Below are positions 1 through 7,495 of a stretch of 23,521 nucleotides of DNA, one piece after another (the stretch's first letter is position 1; each line of letters opens with the position of its first letter). The notes below the pieces were generated by a model. That model ran no database searches, was not told the origin of the DNA, and worked only from the letters and a program-made list of their open reading frames with translations. Made by a program: the position numbers and the translations under genes. Source of the DNA: JABWBR01 sp036741235 (GTDB lineage: Bacteria; Bacteroidota; Bacteroidia; Chitinophagales; Saprospiraceae); NCBI GenBank assembly GCA_036741235.1, contig DAINSQ010000074.1, forward strand, positions 1 to 23,521, written 5' to 3'.

Positions 1-36
1 AGGCTATGGAGCGCGTGGGCTGCATTGGTTTGCAAA

Positions 37-79
37 GTCGCCCCCTCGCACGGTCGCCCCCTCTCCAAGTCGCCCCCTC
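37..79. repeat. Three direct copies of an 11-bp C-rich unit at 16-bp spacing
   Basis: The unit GTCGCCCCCTC occurs exactly at 37-47, 53-63 and 69-79, so the period is 16 bp with variable 5-bp spacers. It lies just upstream of the dipeptidase gene. Its complement contains GAGGGG, the core of the G-rich arms of the decamer arrays elsewhere in the window. It may therefore be the C-rich half of an array whose other arm lies beyond the left edge; that link is inference. The copies and spacing are directly visible. Confidence 0.8.
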
Positions 80-127
80 CCCCTATAGCAGCATCAATTC
101 ATTTTTTATAATTTTACCCAAAAAATC

Positions 128-1357
128 ATGCCCAGGTTACTATCCTGTATAGCAGCATGCCTGCTGATTTTGAGCCTCTGCCAGGCACAATCCTCATCAA
201 AAAGCGATGACGCCTTGCGCCGCCTGGCCGATCAACTTGCCCAGAAATACATCATCGTTGACGGGCACGTGGACTTGCCTTACCGGTTGAAAGTGCAGAA
301 TTTCAGGTTGACAAAAGAACTGATCGGCATTCCGATTGAGACAACTGCCGGCGATTTCGACTACGTGCGGGCAAAAAAGGGCGGCCTGGACGCGCCTTTT
401 ATGTCGATTTATATCCCATCTGAATTGCAGCAAAAAGGTGGCGCCAAAGAACTGGCCGATTCGCTGATTGACATGGTGACCAGCATTGCCAAAGCGCACC
501 CCGATAAATTTGCCGTGGCAACCTCTCCTGCCGAGGTGCGCCGCAATACCGCCAAAGGGCTCATCTCCCTGCCCATGGGCATGGAAAACGGAGCGCCCAT
601 CGGCAGTGACCTGGCCAATGTGGCCTATTTTCATCAAAAGGGCATCCGCTATATTACCCTTACCCATGCCACCGATAACCTCATCTGCGATTCTTCGTAC
701 GACACCACCCGCACCTGGAACGGCCTTAGTCCATTTGGCCGCGAGGTAGTGCGCGAAATGAACCGGGTGGGTATCATGATCGATGTCTCACACATATCGG
801 ATAGCACCTTCTACCAGGTCATGGCGCTCAGTAAAAAGCCCTGCATCGCATCGCATTCGTCGGTGCGGCATTTCACGCCGGGGTTTGAACGCAACATGAA
901 CGATGATATGATCAAACTTTTTGGGCAAAAAGGGGGGGTGATCATGATAAACTTTGGTTCCAGCTTCCTTGACAGCACCATTTTGCACCGCGACGAAAAG
1001 CTGCGCGAAGAATTGCGGGCTATTTTGCTCGAAAAAGGCCTCAATGAACACGACCCCGCCGCCCAACCCGTCATCGACGAATTTCAGCGCTCGCATCCTA
1101 CCTTGTATTCCGATGTGCAGATGGTGGCCAATCACATCGACCGGGTGGCCCGGCTGGCCGGCGTAGACCATATCGGCTTTGGCTCTGATTTTGACGGCGT
1201 GGGCGACTCGCTGCCCACCGGGCTAAAGGACGTGTCGCAATATCCCAACCTGATCTACGAATTGCTCAAACGCGGCTATTCCAAAAAAGACATCGAAAAG
1301 ATGTGCTACAAAAATGTCTTTCGGGTATGGTCGGAAGTAGAAAAGGGTATGCCATAA
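128..1357 (+). CDS. Secreted membrane dipeptidase (peptidase M19, renal dipeptidase family)
   Basis: A zinc metallopeptidase of the M19 family, expected to cleave dipeptides, including D-amino-acid-containing ones, outside the cytoplasm. Residues 1-20 form a signal peptide, with probable cleavage after CQA. The family metal ligands are all visible: H47 and D49 in DGHVD, E153 in GMENG, H222 in DVSHISD, H243 in SHSSVR, and the late acidic site around D354 in GFGSDFDG. At 409 residues it has the usual length for bacterial members. ATG 128 is chosen because it gives a complete signal peptide. It probably recycles peptides in the periplasm. The next gene starts 62 bp downstream and is unlikely to be functionally linked. 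The family is certain; substrate preference cannot be read from sequence. Confidence 0.95.
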   Translation: MPRLLSCIAACLLILSLCQAQSSSKSDDALRRLADQLAQKYIIVDGHVDLPYRLKVQNFRLTKELIGIPIETTAGDFDYVRAKKGGLDAPFMSIYIPSELQQKGGAKELADSLIDMVTSIAKAHPDKFAVATSPAEVRRNTAKGLISLPMGMENGAPIGSDLANVAYFHQKGIRYITLTHATDNLICDSSYDTTRTWNGLSPFGREVVREMNRVGIMIDVSHISDSTFYQVMALSKKPCIASHSSVRHFTPGFERNMNDDMIKLFGQKGGVIMINFGSSFLDSTILHRDEKLREELRAILLEKGLNEHDPAAQPVIDEFQRSHPTLYSDVQMVANHIDRVARLAGVDHIGFGSDFDGVGDSLPTGLKDVSQYPNLIYELLKRGYSKKDIEKMCYKNVFRVWSEVEKGMP

Positions 1358-1419
1358 AATTTTTACCTCGCTTTAAACTTTTGTCCAAATAAATAGTCTT
1401 ATCAGCAAAATCCCAACAC

Positions 1420-1989
1420 TTGCAAGCACCTACGCCGGCAATCGCAGACGAGCAGATCCTGAGCCTGTTGAGCCAGGAACACACCGCGGAGCGGGGCTTC
1501 CGGTTGTTGATGCAAGTGTATCAGGAGCGGCTGTATTGGCATATACGCCGGTTGGTAACCGATCATGAGGACGCCAACGACGTACTGCAAAACAGCCTGA
1601 TCAAAGTGTATCGCAATATTGCGCAGTTTGAAGGTAAGTCGAAGTTGTTTACCTGGCTGTACCGCATCGCTACCAACGAGGCGCTGTCGTTTATGCAGCA
1701 GAAAAAACGCCGGTTTTCAGCTTCGCTCGACGAAGAAGGCTCGCACCTGTCGAACCAACTGGAAGCCGACCCCTATTTCGACGGCGACGAACTGCAGATA
1801 CGCCTGCGGGAAGCCCTCGAAAGGCTACCCGAAAAACAGCGCATCGTCTTTAACCTGCGGTACTACGATGAGATGGGATACAAAGAAATGTCCGACATAC
1901 TCGACACCTCCGAGGGCGCGCTCAAGGCTTCTTACCACCATGCGGTAAAAAAAATTGAGGCGTACCTGAAGGGCGTTGAAATTGAATAA
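1420..1989 (+). CDS. RNA polymerase sigma factor, sigma-70 family, ECF type
   Basis: A 189-residue ECF sigma factor that would direct RNA polymerase to a small regulon. Region 2 is clear around residues 45-90 (DHEDANDVLQNSLIKVYRNI, then FTWLYRIATNEAL). Region 4 with its helix-turn-helix is around 128-185 (LPEKQRIVFNLRYY, then GYKEMSDILDTSEGALKASY). The proposed start is TTG at 1420: an in-frame stop lies at 1390-1392, no ATG follows until residue 31, and residues 1-30 hold the usual N-terminal helix of the family. The stop is 8 bp before the next gene, a single-TM protein that is probably its anti-sigma factor, so the two are almost certainly co-transcribed. The inducing signal is unknown. 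Confidence 0.93.
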   Translation: MQAPTPAIADEQILSLLSQEHTAERGFRLLMQVYQERLYWHIRRLVTDHEDANDVLQNSLIKVYRNIAQFEGKSKLFTWLYRIATNEALSFMQQKKRRFSASLDEEGSHLSNQLEADPYFDGDELQIRLREALERLPEKQRIVFNLRYYDEMGYKEMSDILDTSEGALKASYHHAVKKIEAYLKGVEIE

Positions 1990-1997
1990 AAGGAGTT

Positions 1998-2534
1998 ATG
2001 AAAAACAAAGAAGACATCAGGAAAGAACTGGACGGGCTGGCGTCACCCCTGCTATCGGGCCTGAAAGATCGCGGCGAGGGGTTTTCGACCCCCGAAAATT
2101 ACTTCCAGGCGCTGCCCGACGAATTGTGGCAGCGTATCCAGATCGAGGTTTCCAGGCGGCAAGTTGCCCCGGCGCCGACGCCCTGGTGGACGCCCCTGCG
2201 CGAGTTCTTCGAGTCGCTGCTGCAACCCCGCTATGCCCTGGCATTGGCCGGCGTCGCTGCTGTAATCGCCGTGGCTATCTTCTTGTTCCGCCCTAATACG
2301 AGTGAAAATAATCAGGTATTGGCCGGCGTGAGCGCCGAAGAAGCCGCACAATACGTGGCCGATAATATCGATGAGTTCGATATGGCGCTGCTGATGGAGC
2401 TGGCAGTCGCCGAAAACGAACAAACAAGAGAGGAGCCTCCAACCGAATCCACCGGCAACGAGGATTCGCTCGACCAATACTACGAAGAATTAATAGATGA
2501 ACTCGACCTGGAGGATATTGAGGAAATGCTCTGA
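1998..2534 (+). CDS. Probable anti-sigma factor, single-pass membrane protein
   Basis: A 178-residue protein encoded directly after the ECF sigma factor. It has a soluble N-terminal part of about 75 residues, one hydrophobic helix at roughly 78-98 (core LALAGVAAVIAVAIFLF) and a very acidic C-terminal tail rich in D and E. A cytosolic N-terminus plus one membrane span next to a sigma gene is the usual anti-sigma layout, and such proteins hold the sigma factor until a signal arrives. No zinc-binding HxxxCxxC motif is visible. ATG 1998 is the only start available after the in-frame stop at 1983. The Shine-Dalgarno-like AAGGAG at 1990-1995 ends only 2 bp before it, which is too close to be ideal. 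The role is inferred from context. Repeat array A begins 4 bp after its stop codon. Confidence 0.78.
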   Translation: MKNKEDIRKELDGLASPLLSGLKDRGEGFSTPENYFQALPDELWQRIQIEVSRRQVAPAPTPWWTPLREFFESLLQPRYALALAGVAAVIAVAIFLFRPNTSENNQVLAGVSAEEAAQYVADNIDEFDMALLMELAVAENEQTREEPPTESTGNEDSLDQYYEELIDELDLEDIEEML

Positions 2535-2537
2535 TTT

Positions 2538-2681
2538 TGAGGGGTTATGAGGAGGGATGAAAGTTAATGAGGGGTTATGAGGGGATAAAAGCTATTACAT
2601 AACCCTTCATAACCCCTCATAAACCCTCATAAACCCTCATAACCCCTCATAACCCCTCATAAACCCTCATAAACCTTTCAT
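2538..2681. repeat. Array A: inverted decamer array (ATGAGGGGTT / AACCCCTCAT)
   Basis: The left arm (2538-2584) carries four to five G-rich decamers, and the right arm (2601-2680) carries eight C-rich decamers in strict 10-bp register. The arms are reverse complements: positions 2567-2584 match the complement of 2643-2660 perfectly over 18 bp. The A/T-rich centre is about 2585-2598. Units vary mainly at one or two positions (AACCCCTCAT versus AAACCCTCAT). The array fills nearly the whole gap between the anti-sigma-like gene and the next gene, so it would be transcribed as a long hairpin if they share an mRNA. Confidence 0.92.
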
Positions 2682-2696
2682 AAACCACGCAATGAC

Positions 2697-3179
2697 ATGA
2701 GAAACTTAATGCTAACCCTGTTTTTTTTAGCTGCCCTGACAACCTGGGCCGGCGCTCAGGACTTTGAAGATGAGATGGACAATCTGGGTACCAAGATCAG
2801 GGCCCAGCGGGTAGCTTTTATTACGGAGCGACTGCGTCTGACACCCAACGAGTCGGAAAAATTCTGGGCTATTCATAACGAATACGAGCAAAAGCAAAGT
2901 GATATTCGCAAGCGCTTTAAACCTAAAAAGACGATTGAGGATATGAACGACTCGGAAGCCGACCAGTTTATCAATACCCGGATGGATATGGAATCGGAAC
3001 TGCTCTCGCTCAAACGCGATTATATCCGCAAGTTCCGCGATGTAGTTCCTGCCCGCAAGTTGGTAGCCTACGAAAAAGCTGACCGTGACTTTAAGATGTT
3101 TATGCTCGAAAAAATCCGGGAACGCCGCCAGCAGCAGAATGTTCGGCCGCAGCAAAGGCCGGGATTCAGGCGGAATTAA
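2697..3179 (+). CDS. Small periplasmic helical protein, Spy/CpxP-like in architecture
   Basis: A 160-residue exported protein. Residues 1-20 are a signal peptide, with probable cleavage after AGA and before QDF. The mature part is almost entirely charged and helical: RAQRVAFITERLRLTPNESE, then KFWAIHNEYEQK, then a run of R/K/E-rich helices ending in a basic, Q- and R-rich tail. An LTP-x-E motif followed by long amphipathic helices resembles Spy/CpxP (LTxxQ) periplasmic chaperone or sensor proteins, but I cannot confirm homology. Small proteins of this kind often follow ECF sigma and anti-sigma genes in Bacteroidota, so it may be part of that stress circuit. ATG 2697 gives an intact signal peptide. 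The strong terminator is 19 bp past its stop. Confidence 0.72.
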   Translation: MRNLMLTLFFLAALTTWAGAQDFEDEMDNLGTKIRAQRVAFITERLRLTPNESEKFWAIHNEYEQKQSDIRKRFKPKKTIEDMNDSEADQFINTRMDMESELLSLKRDYIRKFRDVVPARKLVAYEKADRDFKMFMLEKIRERRQQQNVRPQQRPGFRRN

Positions 3180-3198
3180 TTTGATATTCCATTTGGAT

Positions 3199-3232
3199 AA
3201 AAAGAGGCCGACTGTGGAGTCGGCCTCTTTTT
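3199..3232. terminator. Bidirectional intrinsic terminator
   Basis: A perfect 15-bp inverted repeat: AAAAAGAGGCCGACT at 3199-3213, loop GTGG at 3214-3217, and its complement at 3218-3232 ending in five T. A-tract and T-tract flank the GC-rich stem on both sides, so it can terminate in both directions. It lies between the convergent ends of the small periplasmic protein gene (stop at 3179) and the T9SS protein gene (stop at 3234), exactly where such an element is expected. Confidence 0.95.
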
Positions 3233-3233
3233 A

Positions 3234-5453
3234 TTAACGCGCCAGCACTACCCGTCGCGTCACATCCGGCAGACCATTGGATTTTACTTTTATTAAGTAC
3301 ATCCCGCTGTGAAAACTAGCCAGATTGAGCTGATCCACAGCAGTTTGCACTTCGCCTACCTCGTTGGATAACATCAACCTGCCCTCGAGGCTATATACTT
3401 CTATACGCGCCTCCCTGCCGATATACTGTGTCAAATCTACATTCAACTCGCCGCTGGTCGGATTGGGGAAAATGCTGAAATCAGCTTCCTGCTCCGTGTT
3501 GAGGGCGGAGGCCGTAGCCGAACCGCCTCCCGACGAAACCAGCATAGCATTGGCGCCTGTAAAGGTCACATTGGAGTAGGTGGCGGTCACAGGGTCTATG
3601 GATGTGGCGTTGGTAGCTACTAAGCCCATCTGGATGCAATTGCCCATCTCAATGGCCTGGCCGCCGGCCAAATACCAGGCTGCGCCGTTGGGTGAGACGA
3701 ACAGGTTGAACTGATTGCCCACCCGCACAATGCGCAGCCAATAGCGCTGGCTGCTTGAAAATTGTTGTGGAAAGGCCTGCCCGTTGGTGGTTGTACGGAA
3801 TTCGCGACGGTTGAACTGGCTCAGGTTAGTCATCAATTGCGCTTTTTTGGCGCCGGCCGCGTTGCTCTCGCGCATCACTATGCCGGCCCAACCTGAACCA
3901 TCGATGCCCGTTACTTGTGCGGTGATACTGCCATTGCCACATAAGGCACGGGCAGCAAATGCCACCGCATCAGTCGTATAAGGTGAGTTATACACGGCGC
4001 CTGCAGCGCTACCTGTCCATGTATCAGTACCCGGAGAATAGCTGAAATCACTGGTACAGGTGGTACAGCCCGTCGGCGGCGGCTCGCTCCAGCCTGCGGG
4101 TAAACCCGATATCGTGACGGTGGAAGTGCAGTTTGCTGTGTTGCCGTTTACATCCAATACTGTAGCCGTCACAAGTACAGGTTGCCCCACTTGTGTGGCA
4201 AGAATCGCAGCCGGAGAGAGTGTAATACTCTGCACACCGCAGTTGTCGGTAGCAGTCACCAGTTCGGCTGCATTGAGGGTTATGCTCTGTTGGCCGTTGA
4301 AAACCAGTGTGGTGTTGGTGCAGGTAGCTGTCGGCGGCGCCCCATCCGCCCCGGCCGCAACGAAAGCCATAGCCGATGCCGGACAGGGGCTGCTATTGCT
4401 CGTAACCGTGACCGTATAACTGCCATCGGGTAGACCGGTAAATACCCCCGTGCCGTTGCTCTGATTCGAAGGGCCGGAAATAGCATAAGTCAATGTGCCT
4501 GTACCTGTAGCCGTTACAGTAATGCTGCCGTTGTTGGTATTGGGACAGCCTTCAGGGGTGGTAACAATATTGGTGATCGCCAATTGGACATTGCCTCCGG
4601 CCTTAAACCAGGCCCTTTCAACAGCAGATTGTGCATTATTAAGTCGCAATATGGCGATTTCCTGCTTACTGGCATTGCTAAGATAATGATGCTCTACAAT
4701 CGTATCAACGCCCAATTCGGTCAACCCTAAGAATTGTATGGCTACATCGGTGATATCCAGCCAGCCCAAAGGAGGGACCTTGGCGTCCAACCTCTTCTCC
4801 TCATATGTCGTGCGCTTTTCACGCAGTACCTGGTAACATCCTCCCGGAACAGACAAGGTTCCCCAGGCATCTACGACATCGAGGCGATTGATAGCAACCC
4901 GGATTCTAAACGAATCGGCCATAACAGGAAGCAGCTGACGCAGGTTAGCCGGCATTAGGACGTCATCAAAAGGCACTAAAATGCCGCTTGACACAGCGCT
5001 AATATCAAACATATTCACAGGGCTGCGTCGCTCTGTAATCGGCGGGTTATATGGAAATAATAAGTTGATGCCGATATTTATCGGATCGCTCCCGAAATAT
5101 CCCATCAATTTCACCGAACCGCCGTTGAGACTATTATTGACATCGTAATACATTTCTCTTCCCATTGTATTGACGAGAAGATCCGCGCCGGGGAAGCTGG
5201 CAGAATGCGCCCCGGTGTTAGGAGCATTGAAAATTGTTGCGCTGGTCAGGTCGGTCTGCAAATTGCTGAAGTCCCAGGTCTGATTGAAGCCCGGCGGGGT
5301 AAAAAAACCGGGAATGACCGGGTTTATGTCGATGTTGTAATTATAGGTGTCGCCCACCACCGGAAAAGCGGCATTGGTGACGGTGATTTGAGCATGAGCG
5401 CTCGCACACATACCTAAGGCGGAAAGCATTAGTAAAAAGTTAAGTTTCCTCAT
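3234..5453 (-). CDS. Secreted protein with T9SS type A sorting domain
   Basis: A 739-residue surface or secreted protein. Residues 1-22 are a signal peptide (cleavage near AHA and before QITV). Residues about 22-280 form an extracellular region with no domain I recognise. Around 290-370 is a SprB-like repeat (start CPNTNNGSITVTATG, end LPDGSYTVTVTS), followed by an HYR-like beta-sandwich (ATDNCGVQSITLSP). Residues about 505-631 look like a concanavalin-type beta-sandwich related to DUF1349 (IVMRESN, YWLRIVRVGNQF, VSPNG). A linker leads to the C-terminal T9SS signal at 659-739 (FPNPTSGELNVDL, then HSGMYLIKV). Its last 240 residues closely resemble those of the truncated gene at the right edge. 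It stands alone between terminators. The ligand or substrate is unknown. Confidence 0.9.
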   Translation of the reverse strand: MRKLNFLLMLSALGMCASAHAQITVTNAAFPVVGDTYNYNIDINPVIPGFFTPPGFNQTWDFSNLQTDLTSATIFNAPNTGAHSASFPGADLLVNTMGREMYYDVNNSLNGGSVKLMGYFGSDPINIGINLLFPYNPPITERRSPVNMFDISAVSSGILVPFDDVLMPANLRQLLPVMADSFRIRVAINRLDVVDAWGTLSVPGGCYQVLREKRTTYEEKRLDAKVPPLGWLDITDVAIQFLGLTELGVDTIVEHHYLSNASKQEIAILRLNNAQSAVERAWFKAGGNVQLAITNIVTTPEGCPNTNNGSITVTATGTGTLTYAISGPSNQSNGTGVFTGLPDGSYTVTVTSNSSPCPASAMAFVAAGADGAPPTATCTNTTLVFNGQQSITLNAAELVTATDNCGVQSITLSPAAILATQVGQPVLVTATVLDVNGNTANCTSTVTISGLPAGWSEPPPTGCTTCTSDFSYSPGTDTWTGSAAGAVYNSPYTTDAVAFAARALCGNGSITAQVTGIDGSGWAGIVMRESNAAGAKKAQLMTNLSQFNRREFRTTTNGQAFPQQFSSSQRYWLRIVRVGNQFNLFVSPNGAAWYLAGGQAIEMGNCIQMGLVATNATSIDPVTATYSNVTFTGANAMLVSSGGGSATASALNTEQEADFSIFPNPTSGELNVDLTQYIGREARIEVYSLEGRLMLSNEVGEVQTAVDQLNLASFHSGMYLIKVKSNGLPDVTRRVVLAR

Positions 5454-5558
5454 AATAACAGGTTGTCATAGTGGTTAAAGCATCCAGGATAGGTGTCTTT
5501 ATACAGGCACATGCCGGTATAATTTACTGCAATGTAATCTTTTGTATTCATTGTTCGG

Positions 5559-5601
5559 AAAAAACACAGCGGGCGCCTCGCAGCCGGTGTGCAAGACGCC
5601 C
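5559..5601 (-). terminator. Probable intrinsic terminator of the five-gene run
   Basis: Read on the minus strand, GGGCGTCTTGC pairs with GCGAGGCGCCC as an 11-bp RNA stem with two G-U wobbles (5591-5601 with 5571-5581), around a 9-nt loop. Six T follow after a short gap (A6 on the plus strand at 5559-5564). It starts 21 bp past the stop codon of the serine hydrolase gene, the last of the run, and precedes the T9SS gene start at 5453. The rest of 5454-5622 shows nothing I can assign. Confidence 0.68.
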
Positions 5602-5622
5602 ATACTATGAAACGAAAGCTGG

Positions 5623-6831
5623 TTAAGGCCTCCAGCGGGCCGTATAGCGGCACAAGGCAATTTTCAAATCCGTGGTTTTGAACAAATAAGGACCGAAAAG
5701 CTGGCGACCGGCGGTGATATTGATATACAAATACGTATCGTTAGCAGACACATACATCATCTGCGTGGTGCAACCAATGCCATCGCCTTCATGGCCGTAC
5801 TGTCCGGTATCGCCGTCGAGGCCGTATTGGTAGTATTCCAGCCCCAAGCCATAGTCGGGTTGGGTGGATTCCTGGCCCTGTATCCAGGTGCGCATCTCTG
5901 CCAGGGCGGCGGCGCCTACTACCTGTCCTTTGTTGAGCGCTTCGTAAAAGCGGATGGCGTCGGCAGCAGTGCCGGCTATGCCGCCGTAGGCAAGGCTGGT
6001 ATTGCCCAGGGCCATGTTCCATTGGGTGATGTTTTCCAATTGTTCGTTGGCAAAGCGATCGAAATAATAATTTGGGAAAGGCATCGAAGCCATGTCGGCA
6101 TCGGCCAGGTTGTAATGGGTGTGCTGTAATTTCAGCGGCTGTATGATCTTTTCTTTCAGCAATTGCTCGTAGGTCTTGCCGCTTGCTTTTTCAATAATTA
6201 GCTGCAGCAGCAAATAATTGGTATTGGAATAACTGAAATCGGCGCCCGGCGTAAACATAAGCGGCTGCCCGTATACCAATTCCAGCTTTTCTTCGAGTGT
6301 GGGTTGATCCAATGGGTTGTTTAACTGCCCCAGTTGGAAGGCCGGCAATTCGGTGAAGTTGACAATACCCGAACTGTGGTTGAGCAACATTCGCACCGTA
6401 ATGGTATTGCTGCCAGTAATTCCGCTGGCTACGCCCGGCGCCAGGTAGGTATTGATGGGCGCGTCGAGCTGCAACTGCCCTTCTTCCCACAATTGCATGG
6501 CCAGGGCCGCGGTGTAGGTTTTAGTCAGACTGAAATACCAGCTCTTCATACCGCTGGTCAGCGGGCTTTTGTCTTCTATTTTGGCATAACCGCCGCCGGT
6601 GATATACCAGCCGTCGGCGTTTTTTACCGCCACCTGTACGCCGGGGATGCCCAGGTCGACGAATTTATCGATAATGGCTTCCAAAGAATCTTTCATCGGG
6701 TGGTTGCGGTTGATCACTACGTCGTCGGTGGCGGCCGGGTGATCGCATTGGTAAACGTCTTTTTGGCAAGCGCTGATGAAAAAGAGGATGGTTGCCAATA
6801 AAATAAAGAAAATGGACTTATTCATGGTCAC
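5623..6831 (-). CDS. Serine hydrolase lipoprotein, class C beta-lactamase / PBP family
   Basis: A 402-residue lipoprotein of the beta-lactamase-related (S12) family. The signal peptide ends in lipobox FISAC, making C22 the lipidated residue. The catalytic triad of motifs is present: SLTK with S101 and K104, YSN at 201-203, and HEG at 347-349 within HEGDGIG. Such enzymes act as D-Ala-D-Ala peptidases, esterases or amidases in the cell envelope, and the substrate cannot be told from sequence. Start choice is between M1 and M3; both keep the signal peptide. The gene starts 6 bp after the stop of the barrel-like gene and is the last of the five-gene minus-strand run, so it may be a target of that run's own regulators. 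Confidence 0.92.
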   Translation of the reverse strand: MTMNKSIFFILLATILFFISACQKDVYQCDHPAATDDVVINRNHPMKDSLEAIIDKFVDLGIPGVQVAVKNADGWYITGGGYAKIEDKSPLTSGMKSWYFSLTKTYTAALAMQLWEEGQLQLDAPINTYLAPGVASGITGSNTITVRMLLNHSSGIVNFTELPAFQLGQLNNPLDQPTLEEKLELVYGQPLMFTPGADFSYSNTNYLLLQLIIEKASGKTYEQLLKEKIIQPLKLQHTHYNLADADMASMPFPNYYFDRFANEQLENITQWNMALGNTSLAYGGIAGTAADAIRFYEALNKGQVVGAAALAEMRTWIQGQESTQPDYGLGLEYYQYGLDGDTGQYGHEGDGIGCTTQMMYVSANDTYLYINITAGRQLFGPYLFKTTDLKIALCRYTARWRP

Positions 6832-6837
6832 TGATTT

Positions 6838-7443
6838 TTAGTGTGAAGCAATTTTTAAACCAATTAATGCATGAGATTGAGGCAATAGGCTCAGGTCGGG
6901 ACTGTAGCCAAACAGCGCCTGTACCTGGTAAGCTACATAGGGGGTAAAATCATACTGTTTGCCTTTGACTTTGTAGCCCAGGCTTAGGCGCAGGGGCACG
7001 TGAAACAAACCCTTGGACTGTTTGCCGGCGATCCAGTTTTCACCATCCCAGTTCAGGGATTTCGAGGGGGAAAACGCGCGCTGATACCCCACGCCAAGCC
7101 CGATACCGGTTTCAATAGCATTGGCGATAAGCGGAGAAAAAGTAAACAGCAGTTGGGTTGACACAGCGTCGCCCTGGTATTTGCCGCGGGCATAGCTGAA
7201 TCGCAGGGCCAGGCCCAGGGTACGGCGCTGGTTGAAGGGCTGCTCCGCGCCGGCATAAACCACCGTCTGCGCTTGTTGCCAGTCGGCGCCCAGGCCGGGC
7301 ATGTGAATGGAGCCGATTCCGGCTGCAACATCCCATTGCAATGGAGGGGGTGAATTTTGCGCTTGAAGTGTGGCGGGCATAGCTGCCACAAGCGCGAGGT
7401 GCAGGTAAAAAACAAATAGCAATCGTTTCATCTTTTGAATCAT
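6838..7443 (-). CDS. Small outer-membrane beta-barrel-like protein, function unknown
   Basis: A 201-residue exported protein. A signal peptide covers about residues 5-28, ending ATLQAQ. The start may be M1 or M5 (7431); M5 gives the more typical MKRLL beginning. The mature chain alternates short amphipathic strands with glycine- and aromatic-rich turns (AAGIGSIHMPG, RTLGLALRFSYARGKYQG, IETGIGLGVGYQRAF) and ends in ALIGLKIASH. This pattern suits an 8-strand outer-membrane barrel, but no named family is recognised. It sits between the AraC regulator gene (52 bp upstream) and the serine hydrolase gene (6 bp downstream), which points to co-transcription and an envelope role. Confidence 0.7.
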   Translation of the reverse strand: MIQKMKRLLFVFYLHLALVAAMPATLQAQNSPPPLQWDVAAGIGSIHMPGLGADWQQAQTVVYAGAEQPFNQRRTLGLALRFSYARGKYQGDAVSTQLLFTFSPLIANAIETGIGLGVGYQRAFSPSKSLNWDGENWIAGKQSKGLFHVPLRLSLGYKVKGKQYDFTPYVAYQVQALFGYSPDLSLLPQSHALIGLKIASH

Positions 7444-7495
7444 TTTTCGGCAAAGATGAACCGTGGGACATTGCCCGTCGTCCGAATTGATCTAT

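Noticed and set aside
2538..2681. Retron-type msr/msd or transposon end
   Set aside because: No reverse transcriptase or transposase gene is present in the window, and there is no target-site duplication that I can see.
5450..5653. 67-residue minus-strand ORF across the gap before the T9SS gene
   Set aside because: It overlaps the terminator hairpin and the end of the hydrolase gene, with no signal peptide or domain; best taken as non-coding.
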